From Dipteris shenzhenensis (lineage: Eukaryota > Polypodiophyta > Polypodiopsida > Gleicheniales), in the NCBI GenBank assembly GCA_047967505.1, contig CM106539.1: a stretch of 64,000 nucleotides of DNA. One strand, given 5' to 3'. A model generated the notes under the pieces. That model had not been told where the DNA came from and did no database searches. It saw nothing but the letters and a program-made list of their open reading frames with translations. This document shows positions 1-10,279 of the stretch, piece by piece (positions within the stretch are counted from its first letter, which is position 1; each line of letters begins with the position of its first letter). The position numbers and the translations under genes were made by a program.

Positions 1-41
1 TCCCACACTTTTTCCCATCCCATCCACCCTTCGTAGAAGGA

Positions 42-225
42 GGGGGGGGGGGGGTAGCAAGTTAGCTAAGGGGTAAAGGCCAGTAGAGCAATAGAGTAGA
101 CTCTCAAGATGATGGACTTCTATGGTGACTGACTGGTTACAAGGTAGGGGGGGAGGGGGGGGTAGCAAGTTAGAAAAGGGGCTAGAGGCCATTAGAGAAA
201 TAGATGATGGACTTCTATGGTGATT
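42..225. repeat. Two direct copies of a G-run-headed repeat
   Basis: Copy 1 (42-130) starts with a run of 13 G. Copy 2 (147-225) starts with a G-rich run interrupted by one A. Both continue with tagcaagttag and end with gatggacttctatggtga. They differ by substitutions and small indels, so this is a diverged tandem duplication. The G runs could form four-stranded structures. No coding content is seen. Confidence 0.75.
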
Positions 226-235
226 GGTACTGTGC

Positions 236-1440
236 ACCTACTTGTAGCATTCAATTTGGGTGGTTCCCTATCCATCCAAATTCTATCCCCACTCATCCTA
301 TCCATGCCTTTCTTGCATCCATATCTCCTTTTCCTTTCCCACACCTTTCCCCCACCCATCCTCTTTCCCATCCCCTTCCTACCCATAGCTTCTCCCCTAT
401 CAATCTCTTCCTCCACCGATCCTCTTTCATAGCTATCTTCTTCCCTTGTCTATCCTTCATTCCATCATGTTCCTATTCTTCCCCTATCAAACCCACATCC
501 CTTTCCTATCCTCCACTCATTTTTCTTCCTACCCCCTTCCCTATCTTTGTATCCCCTTCCCCTATGACACCAATTTCCCCGTATTCTCCACTCATATTCC
601 CCGTCTCTATCTCCTTCATATCCCCTTATCCCACTCATATCTCGATTCCCAATCTTTTCCATCCCCTTTCCAACCATGCTTACATTCCCTTCCCTATCCC
701 CTTCCCTCGCTTTTTCCCATGCTCCTATCCCCTTCCTATCTAATCCCTCCTTATCCTCTTCTCCTTCTTCTTTCTCATCCTCCCACACCGTTTTGTATCC
801 CCTTTTCCTTTTCACTCCTATCCCACACATATCTCTTCATTTCCCCACTCATATCCCCTTACCTACCCTCTTATTGCCTCTATTAAGCCCCTCACCTCTA
901 GAATCATGTATCCCATCCCCTCCCTATCCTCCCTTCTCAAATCTCATTCCCACACCCATCCACTTCAGCCATCCTCATTTCTTTGCCCTTCGTAACTTTC
1001 CTCTCATATGCCTTCTCTTATCATATCCATATCCCTTTCCTATCCCCTACTCATATTCCATCCATATCCCTTGCAGGCTTCGGTTATAACTCTAGGCCTC
1101 CTACTGCTATAACAGATTTAATGCCTTTCAATCTTGAAACAAAGCAGCCCCTGGGGAAAGTGTAGATAAAAAGGATTTAACCAAGTGCTTGACAAACCTC
1201 ATATCTACTTCCCTATCACAAATTATTCTCTTCATATTCCCCACTTAGATTCCGTTTTCTATAATCTGCATCCATCCCTTCCCCTAGCTGTCGCCTCATA
1301 TCCCCATTCTCTTTCTCTCTATCCCATCTCTATCCTCTTCCCTTGATTTTTTCCATCCTCCACCTCCTTCATATTTATAACCTCCCTATCTACTTCTGCT
1401 TCCTTTTTTCTCTCTTCCAATTCCTTTGCTTATCCCCACT
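236..1440. repeat. Polypyrimidine low-complexity tract
   Basis: About 1.2 kb made almost only of C and T on the plus strand, with short recurring blocks such as tatcccc, ttccctat and cactcatatcc. Long open frames here are compositional artefacts rich in Pro, Ser, Leu and Phe. A less biased piece at about 1080-1200 shows no recognisable gene. Confidence 0.85.
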
Positions 1441-1449
1441 GATATCCCA

Positions 1450-1641
1450 CCTATGGTACTAAGAGGGTGGGAAGCAAATGCAATATGAGTGGGTAAGAGG
1501 ATGGGAGGGATGGGAAGAAGAGAGGCATGGGCTGAACATGGTTTAGGGGATGAAAGGAAGAAAATGGACGTGTGATAGAGGAGAAGGGGAATGAATAAGG
1601 AGAAAGTGGAAATGGAAAGGGGAGGGAGGGAGGGAGGCAGG

Positions 1642-1723
<82 letters not shown>

Positions 1724-2210
1724 GGATGGGTTAAGTGTGCTATAGGATAGGGATGAGGAAGAGGGTGAGTGGGTTGGAGGGTGGGATAGACAAGGAATAA
1801 GAAAGAGGGTGGAAAGAGGACGTGATCCAAGTATGAAATGGATATGCATGGGGGAAGGGGAATGGGGAGGGAAGGAGGGGAAAAGTAGGGAGATAAGAGG
1901 CAAGGACGGGATTGGAGGGAGAGAAAGAGGGGATTTAGAGAGGGATATGGAATGGGAGAGAAAGAGGGGATTTAGAGGGATATGGATGGAAAGGGAAGGG
2001 GATAGGATGGGCTAAATAAAGTATATGAAAGGGTGGGAAGAGGATGGGAGGAATAGATGGGGACCGATGGGAGAGGAATAGGCTAAATATGGGTGAGGGG
2101 ATGGATAAGGGAAGAGAGGCATGGGATCAATATGGGTTGTAAGATTGGGGAAAGAGAATAGAGGTGTAGTACAAGAGAGATATAGAGAGGAAGGGAAGTC
2201 TTTGGCCAAT
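1450..2210. repeat. Polypurine low-complexity tract
   Basis: Composition flips sharply to A and G on the plus strand at about 1450. Recurring blocks (gggatatgg, aggggatagg, gatgggag) are close to the reverse complement of the blocks in the preceding pyrimidine tract. This suggests an inverted copy of the same low-complexity family. Open frames in the tract have no family resemblance. Confidence 0.8.
1647..1720. repeat. (AG)37 microsatellite
   Basis: A perfect AG dinucleotide run of 74 bases inside the polypurine tract, preceded by degenerate ggga repeats. Its length suggests it is polymorphic. Confidence 0.98.
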
Positions 2211-2558
2211 GTAGACTAGTTGGGAGTCTTCTCCTTTTTCTACTAAGTTGACTTCTTTGATGTCAAACCAATTTGGTCACCTTCATATGACTTCTAAGGC
2301 CAATCATGAGGGAGACCCTAGAGTTAGAAAGGCCTACAGCCCTAAAAGAACTAAAGAAGGACAATCGAAAGGATGTGGAGTCAAAGGATGACACATCATG
2401 GTCTTGTTGGCCCTAGTCATCATCATGGTCTAATTGGCCCTAGTCACACGCCCTAGTCACACACTAGCAATAGTTTAAACTCATGTTCCTAGTAGAGTAT
2501 GCTACTGTGCACTCAGGGAGCTCTGAGAAGATTCTTCTGAGGCTAAGAGGATGAACAT
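2211..2558. other. Intergenic stretch without a gene
   Basis: Ordinary base composition between two low-complexity tracts. It holds a small internal duplication at about 2395-2465, where the words catggtct and ggccctagtca recur two or three times. No open frame of interest is seen. Confidence 0.6.
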
Positions 2559-3015
2559 TTGGTGACCTTCCATTCCCGCTCCCTCATATTCCCCTTGTCT
2601 CATTCCCTCATCCCATCTCCTAATTCTCTCATCTCCATCCTTCTCACCCACCATCCCATTCCCATTTTTTCAATCTCCTCCCATCCCATCGTTCTCACCC
2701 CCCATCCCATTCCCATTCTTTCAATCTTCTCCCATCCTCATCTCTCTTTTACCTCATGCCTCTCCCATCTGCTCATCCTCCCCATCCTCTTTATCCCCCC
2801 AACCTCTCCATGCCCATCCTCCTCGTCTTTATGCCCTTCCCCTTCCATCTTCTCCATCCCCCCCCCCCCCCCCCCCACCCTCTCTATCCCGATCCTTATC
2901 GTCCCCTTTTCTATACCTATACCCCCTTACCTAATGATATCCCACCCTACATCCCCTTCCCTACCCATATCCCACCTTTTCCCTACCTATACCCCCTTCC
3001 TTACACATATCCCAC
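2559..3015. repeat. Second polypyrimidine tract with C19 run
   Basis: The tract returns to the C/T-rich composition of 236-1440, with recurring catccc and attcccattc blocks. It includes a homopolymer of 19 C at 2858-2876. The frames that stay open are compositional. Confidence 0.85.
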
Positions 3016-3199
3016 ATGGCTAGAGGTTTGGGGGTGAAGAGACTAGATCAAGAGGGCATGCAACGTATACGACCTTATATAATTGAGTATAATCAACTCT
3101 CCATTCTTACTAAAATATCCCAAAACTCCAACACCATCTGACTTAGCTGATACAAAGGATAATGTATACACTATTTGTGGGTATTTTAGGGTAGTTATG

Positions 3200-3540
3200 T
3201 GTCAAAGTGTGGATTGTCCTAGCCTAATCTATCACTTAATGAGCATAAAGATCACGGAGGATCAAACCAAGTATGGAAAGCCATGGAGAGAGAGACAAGA
3301 AGTATGAAACACTCAGTCTATTGCAAATGTTCTTGTACTCAACAATACATGATAGGCCTCTTATATAGAGAGTGCCCTTTGAATAGTCAACACATGTGGG
3401 ATCCTCTGATCCACATCTCTCCTTGTGGATATCCTCAAGCCACATCTCCACATCATGTAGTCCACATCCTAGGGTGGCTAGTTTGATTCTTTCCTTAGCA
3501 CATACCTTAGCCTCTAATTATGGCACCAAAACTCTCAACA
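3200..3540 (-). repeat. Element A, 3' LTR (left)
   Basis: 341 bp, TG...CA ends. It is the downstream LTR because the element reads on the minus strand. It lacks the 8-bp insertion (tgctcatg) found near the end of the other LTR. Confidence 0.9.
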
Positions 3541-4980
3541 CCTCCCCTTGGTGCCATGATCCTTTGGCTACTGCAAGGTGGTCAGATGTGAGTTACATTC
3601 CATCACCTCCCCTTAGTGCATACATTGCTACTTAAGGTGGTCAAGTGTGGGTATTACAAGATCAAATCCTCCCCTGGATGGCTATTCTCAGGTGGTCAGG
3701 TTTGATTTACAAAACATATGGGCTGAAGGTGGCAAGGTATTTTTTTGCTTTTTAATATATGTTGTTGATGTCATCTTCTTCGCTTGATGTAGCTTGATGC
3801 ATGATGCTTTGTTCTACCATGTGCGTTGATGCTTTATGTGTGGATGCCATGTTTCGGGCTATGGTCATCTCATGCACTTGTGCTTTTGGCATGCTTATGA
3901 CAACGATGTGTGCATTTATCATTTGTCATGCTTTGATTTGTCATTTGTTGCAAAGGTCTCAACAATTGATTTCTTTCAATATTGGCAATGTCTAATTGCT
4001 AACAATGATTTTGATCTAACAAACCTGTAGATCTTGAAAAGATGATGACTTTTCCTTTTTTGAGCATGTCCAAATTCTTCTTGGATTGGAAATTATGCCT
4101 TGTCGAAGATTCTATGAAGAAGAAACCTTTGATGATGATGTGGCATGGTTGTTCACATGCTGCACTCACACTGTGCTTAGCAAGAGGTTATTGTGCTTGG
4201 GTGGCACTGCTGCCTGTGCATGCTTATGTAGCATCTAGCTAACCTTAACTCTAACCATGGTGGGTTAAGCTAACCAGACAAGGATTGAGTTTTATCTGCC
4301 ACGTAGCAAAATTTTGACCAAAGAACATTAAACTAAACCTAGATTAACCATGATTGGGTACTGCCATGTGGCTTTTCCATGGAGTTGCCACGTGTCCTAA
4401 GGTTGAACCTTGGACTTGTGTGCATAGAGATGGTGTCACGGGGAGGTCGGCGTCGATGTAGATTTGATGGCGTAGCGTTGTTGAAAGAGCTTAGATGTGG
4501 TGGAGGGAAAAACACCCAGGAATTCCTTCTAACACCTTGGATTCGACAGATCTCCCTTTATGGGTTCCTAGTAGATGGACACTGCGAATTCGACAGATCT
4601 TTTCGAGATTGTCTCGATGTTAGAGATGGAGTGAAAAAAAAAAAAAAGAACTGGTGCAAGCTGCTCGTTGTGGCATCGTGTGGAATTGTTGCTGATGGAG
4701 GAGCTCGTGGAAGCATAGAAGGAGCCGTGAGCTCCATTGTAGAGGTTCTTGTTGGGAGCGGCTTGATCATGGAGGCGAGTTGAATCGTTTGCAAATCTGT
4801 CGTGAGCACTGTGGGAGCGCCATTGATCGAAGGTGAAGGCTTGTGGCACTAGAACGTAGAAGACATAGTTGCAGTGGACTCTGGAGTAGTCACAAGTGGT
4901 GCTGGAGGAGATGGCTCTGTGGCTTGGATGCATCTCGTTGGTGAGCTGAAGCATTGAGCTCTTGCTGTTGGAGTGGGCTC
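3541..4980 (-). other. Element A internal region of unknown origin
   Basis: Downstream of the FRIGIDA-like fragment the region has no recognisable protein. It contains an A14-type run at about 4634-4647 on the plus strand, Ser/Thr/Pro-rich frames on the minus strand (4558-4954), and repeated ccacgt or ccatgtg words at 4290-4395. Near the left LTR, the phrase cacctcccctt followed by gtgc recurs at about 3540 and 3604. It may be further captured or non-coding element sequence. Confidence 0.4.
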
Positions 4981-5160
4981 CATGGCTTTAAGGACTACAC
5001 AAGCAGAGTCCATGGCTCACCTCAGTGCAGATGGAAACTCTGCGTAGAGAGCACTGATCTCCTTCTTCTACTCATCGAGATACTTGCACAAACCAGCACC
5101 ATCCATGCTCTCACATAGAGTTTTCATTTGAGGGCGTGTTGTAACTGTAGGTTCAAATAA
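4981..5160 (-). pseudogene. FRIGIDA-like protein fragment captured in element A
   Basis: Translation of the minus strand from 5160 gives a segment with RPQMKTLCESMDGAGL, then a KKE...AL..E.P.AL...D.A..VL.AM pattern. From memory of the family, FRIGIDA-like proteins (regulators of flowering and transcription in plants) share the signature LC..MD..GL, then RKKE..ALR.E.P.AL...VDPA..VLDAI. The frame stays open upstream to about 5319, with a charged and Ser/Thr/Pro-rich stretch, and is Pro/Ser/Thr-rich downstream. Two in-frame stops break it: TAG at 5068-5070 and TGA at 5017-5019. It lies in the sense direction of the retrotransposon, so I infer transduction of part of a host transcript. Only about 60 residues match, so the identification is good but not proven. 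Confidence 0.62.
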
Positions 5161-5603
5161 ATCATCATCTTTGTGTTCTTCATGGGAGCCTTTGGGAGCT
5201 CGCCATGTGCTATTGGGTGTGGGGCTATAGAAGGAGGTGGAGGCTACAGTTCGTTGCTGTTCCTTGAGTAGAGCCCGCGATGGTTGTGGAGAGTTGCAAC
5301 TATGCTGCTCATGGAGCATTACGAGTTGGCTGTAGCATGTGCTTTATAGAAGCTGAGTTGTTCCTAAGGGAGCACATGAGATAGTCATACACAAGACCCT
5401 AGACAGAAGGGTTTTGGACCAAGAACATGTCCATTAAACCTTATAGAGAACTCTCTCTTTACAAAATCTTTGTGCTGTAGAGGGGCTTTGGACTTCAATA
5501 GAACATAGTTCCTCAATGCGGAATGGACAAGAATCTTTCATCAATGGAATGAAAGATGTAAACCTCTCAATCTAGGCTTAGCTAAACCTAAGCTCTAATA
5601 CCA

Positions 5604-5950
5604 TGTCAAAGTGCAGATCGTACTAGCCTAATCTATCACTTAATGAGCATAAAGATCACGGAGGATCAAACAAAGTATGGAAAGCCATGGAGAGAGAGAT
5701 AGGAAGTATGAAATACTTAGTCTACTGCAAATGTGCTTGTACTCAACAATACATGATAGGTCTCTTATATAGAGAGTGCCCTTTGAATAGTCAGCACATG
5801 TGGGATCCTCTGATCCACCTCTCCTTGTGGATATCCTCAATCCACATCTCCACATCATGTAGTCCACATCCTGGGGTGGCTACTTTGATTCTTTCCTTAG
5901 TACATACCTTAGCCTCTAATTATGTGCTCATGGCACCACAACTCTCAACA
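5604..5950 (-). repeat. Element A, 5' LTR (right) with TATA motif
   Basis: 347 bp. The motif ctatataag on the minus strand (about 5764-5772) is a plausible LTR promoter. The element's primer-binding site begins directly at its inner edge, at 5603 going down. Confidence 0.88.
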
Positions 5951-5970
5951 TTATGCATGTAATTGGGTAA

Positions 5971-6254
5971 TTCTGTGCATAGAACTGTGAACTTCTATGC
6001 ATAGAATTGAGAATTTTTGCAGGTACTTTGTAGATGTTGCCTTGTTTCCTCTTAGGTCTTAGTTACATGATATTTTGATAATCAAGGGCCCTACCTCCTT
6101 TGACCCATGCACTAAACTGGCCATTATCTGGGATGATAACATCATGGAGCTGAAGTGTTCTAGTTGCTTTGCCTGACCAAGTCTTTTTGAGCTCCTTGCG
6201 ACCTTGTGGAAGTTTAGCTTTTATGCATAGAACTATGGACTTCTACATGTAGAA
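5971..6254. repeat. Cluster of 14-bp palindromes (left part)
   Basis: The word ttctatgcatagaa (5993-6006) and the word ttctacatgtagaa (6241-6254) are perfect palindromes. Near-copies are ttctgtgcatagaa (5971-5984) and ttttatgcatagaa (about 6219-6232). The cluster resumes after element B at 8883-8896 and 9041-9054, so it predates that insertion. Function unknown. Confidence 0.7.
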
Positions 6255-6265
6255 CTATAGAATTC

Positions 6266-6436
6266 TGTGGGGGTTAAAGGTCACTGTGCCTTTACCCCGG
6301 TTATGTACAATACTTAAACACATATATAAATGAATGAAAAAAGAAGATTAGGGTGTTTTGCACCCACCAAAACTTGTGTGGCTCTCTGTTTCTCTCTCTC
6401 CCTCTTCCGTTCTTGCTTCCGTTGAGAGCACTCTCA
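6266..6436 (+). repeat. Element B, 5' LTR
   Basis: 171 bp, with a TATA-like motif tatataaa at 6323-6330. Short for a copia LTR but matched in length by the partner copy. Confidence 0.92.
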
Positions 6437-6438
6437 AC

Positions 6439-6450
6439 TGGTATCAGAGC
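6439..6450 (+). other. Element B primer-binding site
   Basis: tggtatcagagc, complementary to the 3' end of plant initiator methionine tRNA, two bases after the LTR. It fixes the plus-strand orientation. Confidence 0.93.
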
Positions 6451-7890
6451 CTGGGTGATCTAGCTAAGCGTGCGTGAATGCTTGAAGCTCAGCAGCTCTG
6501 TGGGAGGAAGGAGAAGCTCTGTGGGAAGCTTTGTGGGTGACTTTACTTGCATCCGAGTGTGTAGAGACCTTGGAGGAACCTTTGGAAAAGTCACTTTGGT
6601 TTTGCGAAGTGGTTTTGAGAGCCTGTTAAGTGTTTTCAAAGAAAAAGTCGTTTTTTGAGCTTTTCCCTGCTCCGTTCGATGACAGAGACTCCGTATTGAC
6701 TTGTAGAGGTAACTATTGCTTGCTTTTGGTGTCCACTTCACTTCAGGAGCTTGGAAACACCTTCATTCTTGAATCTGGGATCATTTCATTGGATTTCTGA
6801 CTCACTGTGTCAGTTTCTGCGTTTTTTTGCCCGGGTGTTGGAACTCAAGTTTGGAGCAACCATTTGTAGATCTGTAAGTTCCAGTGGACTCAGGAGGTCC
6901 TAAAACTTCTATGTTGCTCATCATTCCCACTCCGGTGGAGTTTACAAACAGCTCTGTTTCCAAAAACGTTTTTCAGTCCATGTGTTGGACCCAGTGATTG
7001 AGACCACGGTTTCCAAAACCGTTCGTCCCATTGCGTTCCAGATGCCCAAAAACCCCTACCTGTCAGTTCTTACGCAATTCGGTGGAGGATTTTCAGAGTT
7101 ATAGATCTCTGCGTGTATTCGATTTCGTCTCTCTGTTATGCATTTTTCATTCTAAGGTTTTGAAACCTTAGATTTATGCCACATGGCAGTGGATAAGTGT
7201 TGACTCCCATTTCTCACTCATCGGTTGGGATTTTGGAGTTCCGACAGAAGAGAGATATTTGCAGATTTTCTTGTTGAGTCTGATTATGCAATGGCACCCA
7301 CGTTTTGAGGCATCTCAGGTTCTATTTTCAGTAGCAATCATTACCGTGGGACTATGATTTCTTGAGCATACCTTATGCAGATCACTCTGGTTACAGTTTG
7401 AGTACTGTGCGCTCATTCATGGTATTCATTGGGTTGCAGTGGATGATTTATAGGCCATTTGGATGCATTGCGATCCTTATTGGATGCGCTGATAGGCCCA
7501 AATTGCCTAGTGGGATGCTATTTTTATGGACGCTTTGCACATGGATGCTATTTTATGCTGAGGGACAGCTTTGACACATTGCAGGTGATGCACTGATAGT
7601 GCTACGCTCTCTTGGATGAGATGTTATTTATGCATATGCCAGTGGATGGTGTTTATGCTTGAGTCATTTGGCACTTATTGGCATTTTGGATTGCCATTTC
7701 AGTTGGCATCTTCTTTTGGGCTAGATTTCCTCATATGGCTGCATAGTATATGCACATGAGTCAGATGCTTTGAGACATGAGTTTTGGTGATATTTCACTC
7801 TATTGTGGCATACACATTTGGGTGCACCTGGTATTTGGTGTGATTCTCTCTTGTAGGCACTAGCATTTGGGATTTTGCTTCATTTGCATC

Positions 7891-8373
7891 ATGGCATCCT
7901 CTTCCATGTCTGAAAAGGAGGTTTTTAGCATTAAAAAGTTTGATGGGACAAACTTTTCTTTGTGGAAAGAACAAATAAGGGATGTGCTTATTCAAAAGAA
8001 GCAAATTAAACCCTTGGCAGGGATTGAAGCTAAGCCTACAAATATGTCTGAGGATGATTGGAATGAGTTGGATGCATTAGCAAAATCTACTATTAGACTT
8101 CATCTTGCAGAGTCACTTTATTTCACAGTAGTAAATGAGCAGACTACGGAAGATTTGTGGAAGAAACTGTGTGCCACTTATGAAAAGGAAACTACCTCTA
8201 ATAAAGTTTACCTCATGAAGAGGTTGTTTGAGCTGCAGATGAAGGAAGAGGTCTCCAATTCAATATTATTTTCAGCCAGCTTCAGGCTCAGAAGATGAAT
8301 TTTGATGCAGAGACTAAGGCAATATTTCTCTTATGTTCATTGCCATCCTCATGGGATACCTTCCGTACAGCTG
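7891..8373 (+). pseudogene. Element B copia gag (frameshifted, truncated)
   Basis: Starts at ATG 7891 with MASSSMSEKEVFSIKKFDG and the typical copia Gag features FDGTNFSLWKEQI and LWKKLCATYEKE. Gag would package the element RNA into particles. Compared with the gag of element E, 20 bases are missing after about 8254 (where E encodes SIVSRLNEF), so the frame shifts and ends at 8298. Homology to Gag resumes in another frame (about 8290-8373, AQKMNFDAETKAIFLLCS). The zinc knuckle is lost at the internal deletion junction. The Gln codons that have become stops in E are still CAG or CAA here. Confidence 0.88.
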
Positions 8374-8656
8374 TCATATATGGATTGATCGGCTAGTGGG
8401 AGATTTGGGGATTCATACAGGTGTACCGACATTGCATAGTGATTCCGTGAGTGCTATTCAACTAGCACGGAATCCGGTCTTTCATGCAAAAACCAAACAC
8501 ATTGAGGTCAGGTACCATTTCATCAGGGAGGTACTTGAGGACAAGCACATAGAGTTTGTCAAGGTTCATACAGATGATAACCCTGCAGATATGCTGACGA
8601 AGAGTCTACCTAGTAAGTGGTTTGAGTATTGTCGTGTATTGATGGGCATTGGATAG
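8374..8656 (+). pseudogene. Element B copia RNase H C-terminal part
   Basis: After the deletion junction the frame reads DRLVGDLGIHTGVPTLHSDS, then ARNPVFHAKTKHIEVRYHFI and DNPADMLTKSL, ending with stop TAG 8654-8656. This is the end of copia RNase H, which removes RNA from the RNA:DNA hybrid. The upstream catalytic part and all of reverse transcriptase are absent, so it cannot act alone. Element E has the same segment at about 40280-40560, but with stops. Confidence 0.88.
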
Positions 8657-8709
8657 TATGCTCACTGGTTGTTCTCCCTTAAAGACACATTGTCCTTTAA
8701 GTGGGAGGT

Positions 8710-8880
8710 TGTGGGGGTTAAAGGTCACTGTGCCTTTACCCCGGTTATGTACAATACTCAAACACATATATAAATGAATGAAAAAATAAGATTAGGGTGT
8801 TCTGCACCCACCAAAACTTGTGTGGCTCTCTGTTTCTCTCTCTCCCTCTTCTGTTCTTGCTTCCGTTGAGAGCACTCTCA
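8710..8880 (+). repeat. Element B, 3' LTR
   Basis: 171 bp, about four substitutions from the 5' LTR. Preceded by the polypurine tract at about 8699-8709. Confidence 0.92.
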
Positions 8881-8882
8881 AA

Positions 8883-9054
8883 TTCTACATGTAGAATCTG
8901 GTCTTAGCTCCCTATGAAAGATTCTTTGAGTTCCTGTGTGCACGTGGAAGTGTATGTGAGCAATGATTTTAGAAAAAATGCAAGAAACTAAATTTTCAAA
9001 CTAAAAAATGATTATTCTTCAAGTCCTTTCAATGGTGTAGTTCTACGCATAGAA
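8883..9054. repeat. Cluster of 14-bp palindromes (right part)
   Basis: ttctacatgtagaa at 8883-8896 (perfect) and ttctacgcatagaa at 9041-9054 (one mismatch) continue the cluster interrupted by element B. Confidence 0.65.
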
Positions 9055-9188
9055 CTCACCAAGGTCAAATTTGAAGCCAACCTTGGTGTCACATCTCCTT
9101 CCAAGACACCATCCTTTCTCAACTTGGATACATTTGATTTTCTAAGAATGTTATTTTCCAAACCATACCATCCTTCATCACCTTGGTT

Positions 9189-9437
9189 GTCCCTTGCAAG
9201 AAGGAGAGGTGACACCAAGATTGGTTTCAAAATTGACTTTAGCTACCATGCTCCATCTGCAAGGCTCTCCTAACATGTAGGTTCCTTGGTTCTTCTTCTA
9301 AGGCAGGATCCTTCCTCACCTTGGATACCATACTTACTGAAGCTGGCTCTCCCTTGCAAGAAGCAGGGACGCCAAAGTTGATTCCAACATTGACCTTGGC
9401 TACCATACTCCATCTGCAAGGATCTCCTAGCAAGTAC
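9189..9437. repeat. Diverged direct repeat, about 90 bp, spaced 161 bp
   Basis: The segment at 9189-9281 (cccttgcaagaaggag ... ctccatctgcaagg) recurs at 9350-9437 with about 20% change. Surrounding text suggests an older tandem array. Confidence 0.6.
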
Positions 9438-10239
9438 AATAAAAAAATTGGAGTGGGTTCTCCTTCCAAGGTACTAGAGTTTTGTCATCCTTAACCTCTG
9501 AGCATCCTTAGCATTGGATGACATAGTTTGCTTAGGAGTGGCTTGACTGCAATTGGTTTCTAAATTGCAAGGCCACTCAAGTGAAATTTATGAAGCAAGA
9601 GATGATTGTTGATGTGAATAGCAAAGTGAACAAAGTTGATCTTTACAAGGAAGTGAAATAACAAGAATCTAGGGTGAATTATAGAATGATCTTATGCATT
9701 GGGGGTTTGAAAGATGGATTCCTTCATGACGATGAAGAGAAAGACATAGATGATACAATCATATGCCTTAAGAAGGAAATACGCAAGTTGAATGGGATGG
9801 GAATGATGTAAGCAATATCTATCAAACTAGCACTCAAACACAAGTTTGCTTCAGAGGGAGAGCAGTAAGAGTTAAGGTCCTAAGACAAACACATAAGTTG
9901 AAGGGCACAAATATTTGGATATCTAAGGAGCTTGACTCCAGCTCAAATACTGAACCAAAGTAAAGGAAGCACACAAAGTAGGCAAATCAAAAATTTATCG
10001 AGATGGGCAAGCACTGATTAGGGATTTCAAATCTAAACCCAAAGACTCTCAGCCTTAAATTGATGTTGTAAAGGCCATCTTATGATAGTACTAGAATGTA
10101 GTTATGCTCTATAACAACTTAGGAGGAGCTGATCTTTGTGCACTCCCCCGATCCTCTTTGGTTTTCTAGATGTATTCAATCACTTTTTGAAGGTTGTACT
10201 TTGTCTCATAGACCTGTGAGGTCTTTTGCAGATGTTAAT

Positions 10240-10242
<3 letters not shown>

Positions 10243-10277
<35 letters not shown>
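10243..10277. repeat. (TC)17 microsatellite
   Basis: Uninterrupted TC run, followed by A/G-rich sequence with repeated gaaaagaat words. Confidence 0.95.

Positions 10278-10279
<2 letters not shown>

Larger units (their letters stand above)
3200..5950 (-). mobile_element. Element A: non-autonomous LTR retrotransposon carrying a host gene fragment
   Basis: Two direct repeats start with TGTCAAAGTG and end with CTCTCAACA, at 3200-3540 and 5604-5950. They are flanked by a perfect 5-bp target-site duplication, ttatg, at 3195-3199 and 5951-5955. The complement of an initiator-Met primer-binding site (ctctaatacca, 5593-5603) abuts the right LTR and the complement of a purine tract (cctcccctt, 3541-3549) abuts the left LTR, so the element reads on the minus strand. 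The 2.06-kb internal region shows no gag, protease, integrase or reverse transcriptase. It does carry a FRIGIDA-like fragment. By eye the LTRs differ at roughly 19 of 341 positions plus two indels, so this is an older insertion. It is LARD-like and must use proteins of another element. Confidence 0.9.
6266..8880 (+). mobile_element. Element B: internally deleted Ty1/copia retrotransposon
   Basis: Two 171-bp LTRs (6266-6436 and 8710-8880) start with tgtgggggttaaagg and end with actctca. A perfect target-site duplication, aattc, lies at 6261-6265 and 8881-8885. A PBS follows the first LTR and a purine-rich tract (aagtgggaggt) precedes the second. The interior has a 1.45-kb leader, a gag gene, then a jump straight to the end of RNase H; protease, integrase and reverse transcriptase are gone. 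The LTRs differ at about 4 of 171 positions. The same family includes element E at 27294-40767, whose gag and RNase H align closely with the two halves. Confidence 0.93.

Noticed and set aside
204-1089. Open frames of 130-180 codons in the C/T-rich tract as genes
   Set aside because: They overlap in several frames, are made of Pro/Ser/Leu/Phe only, and follow from base composition.
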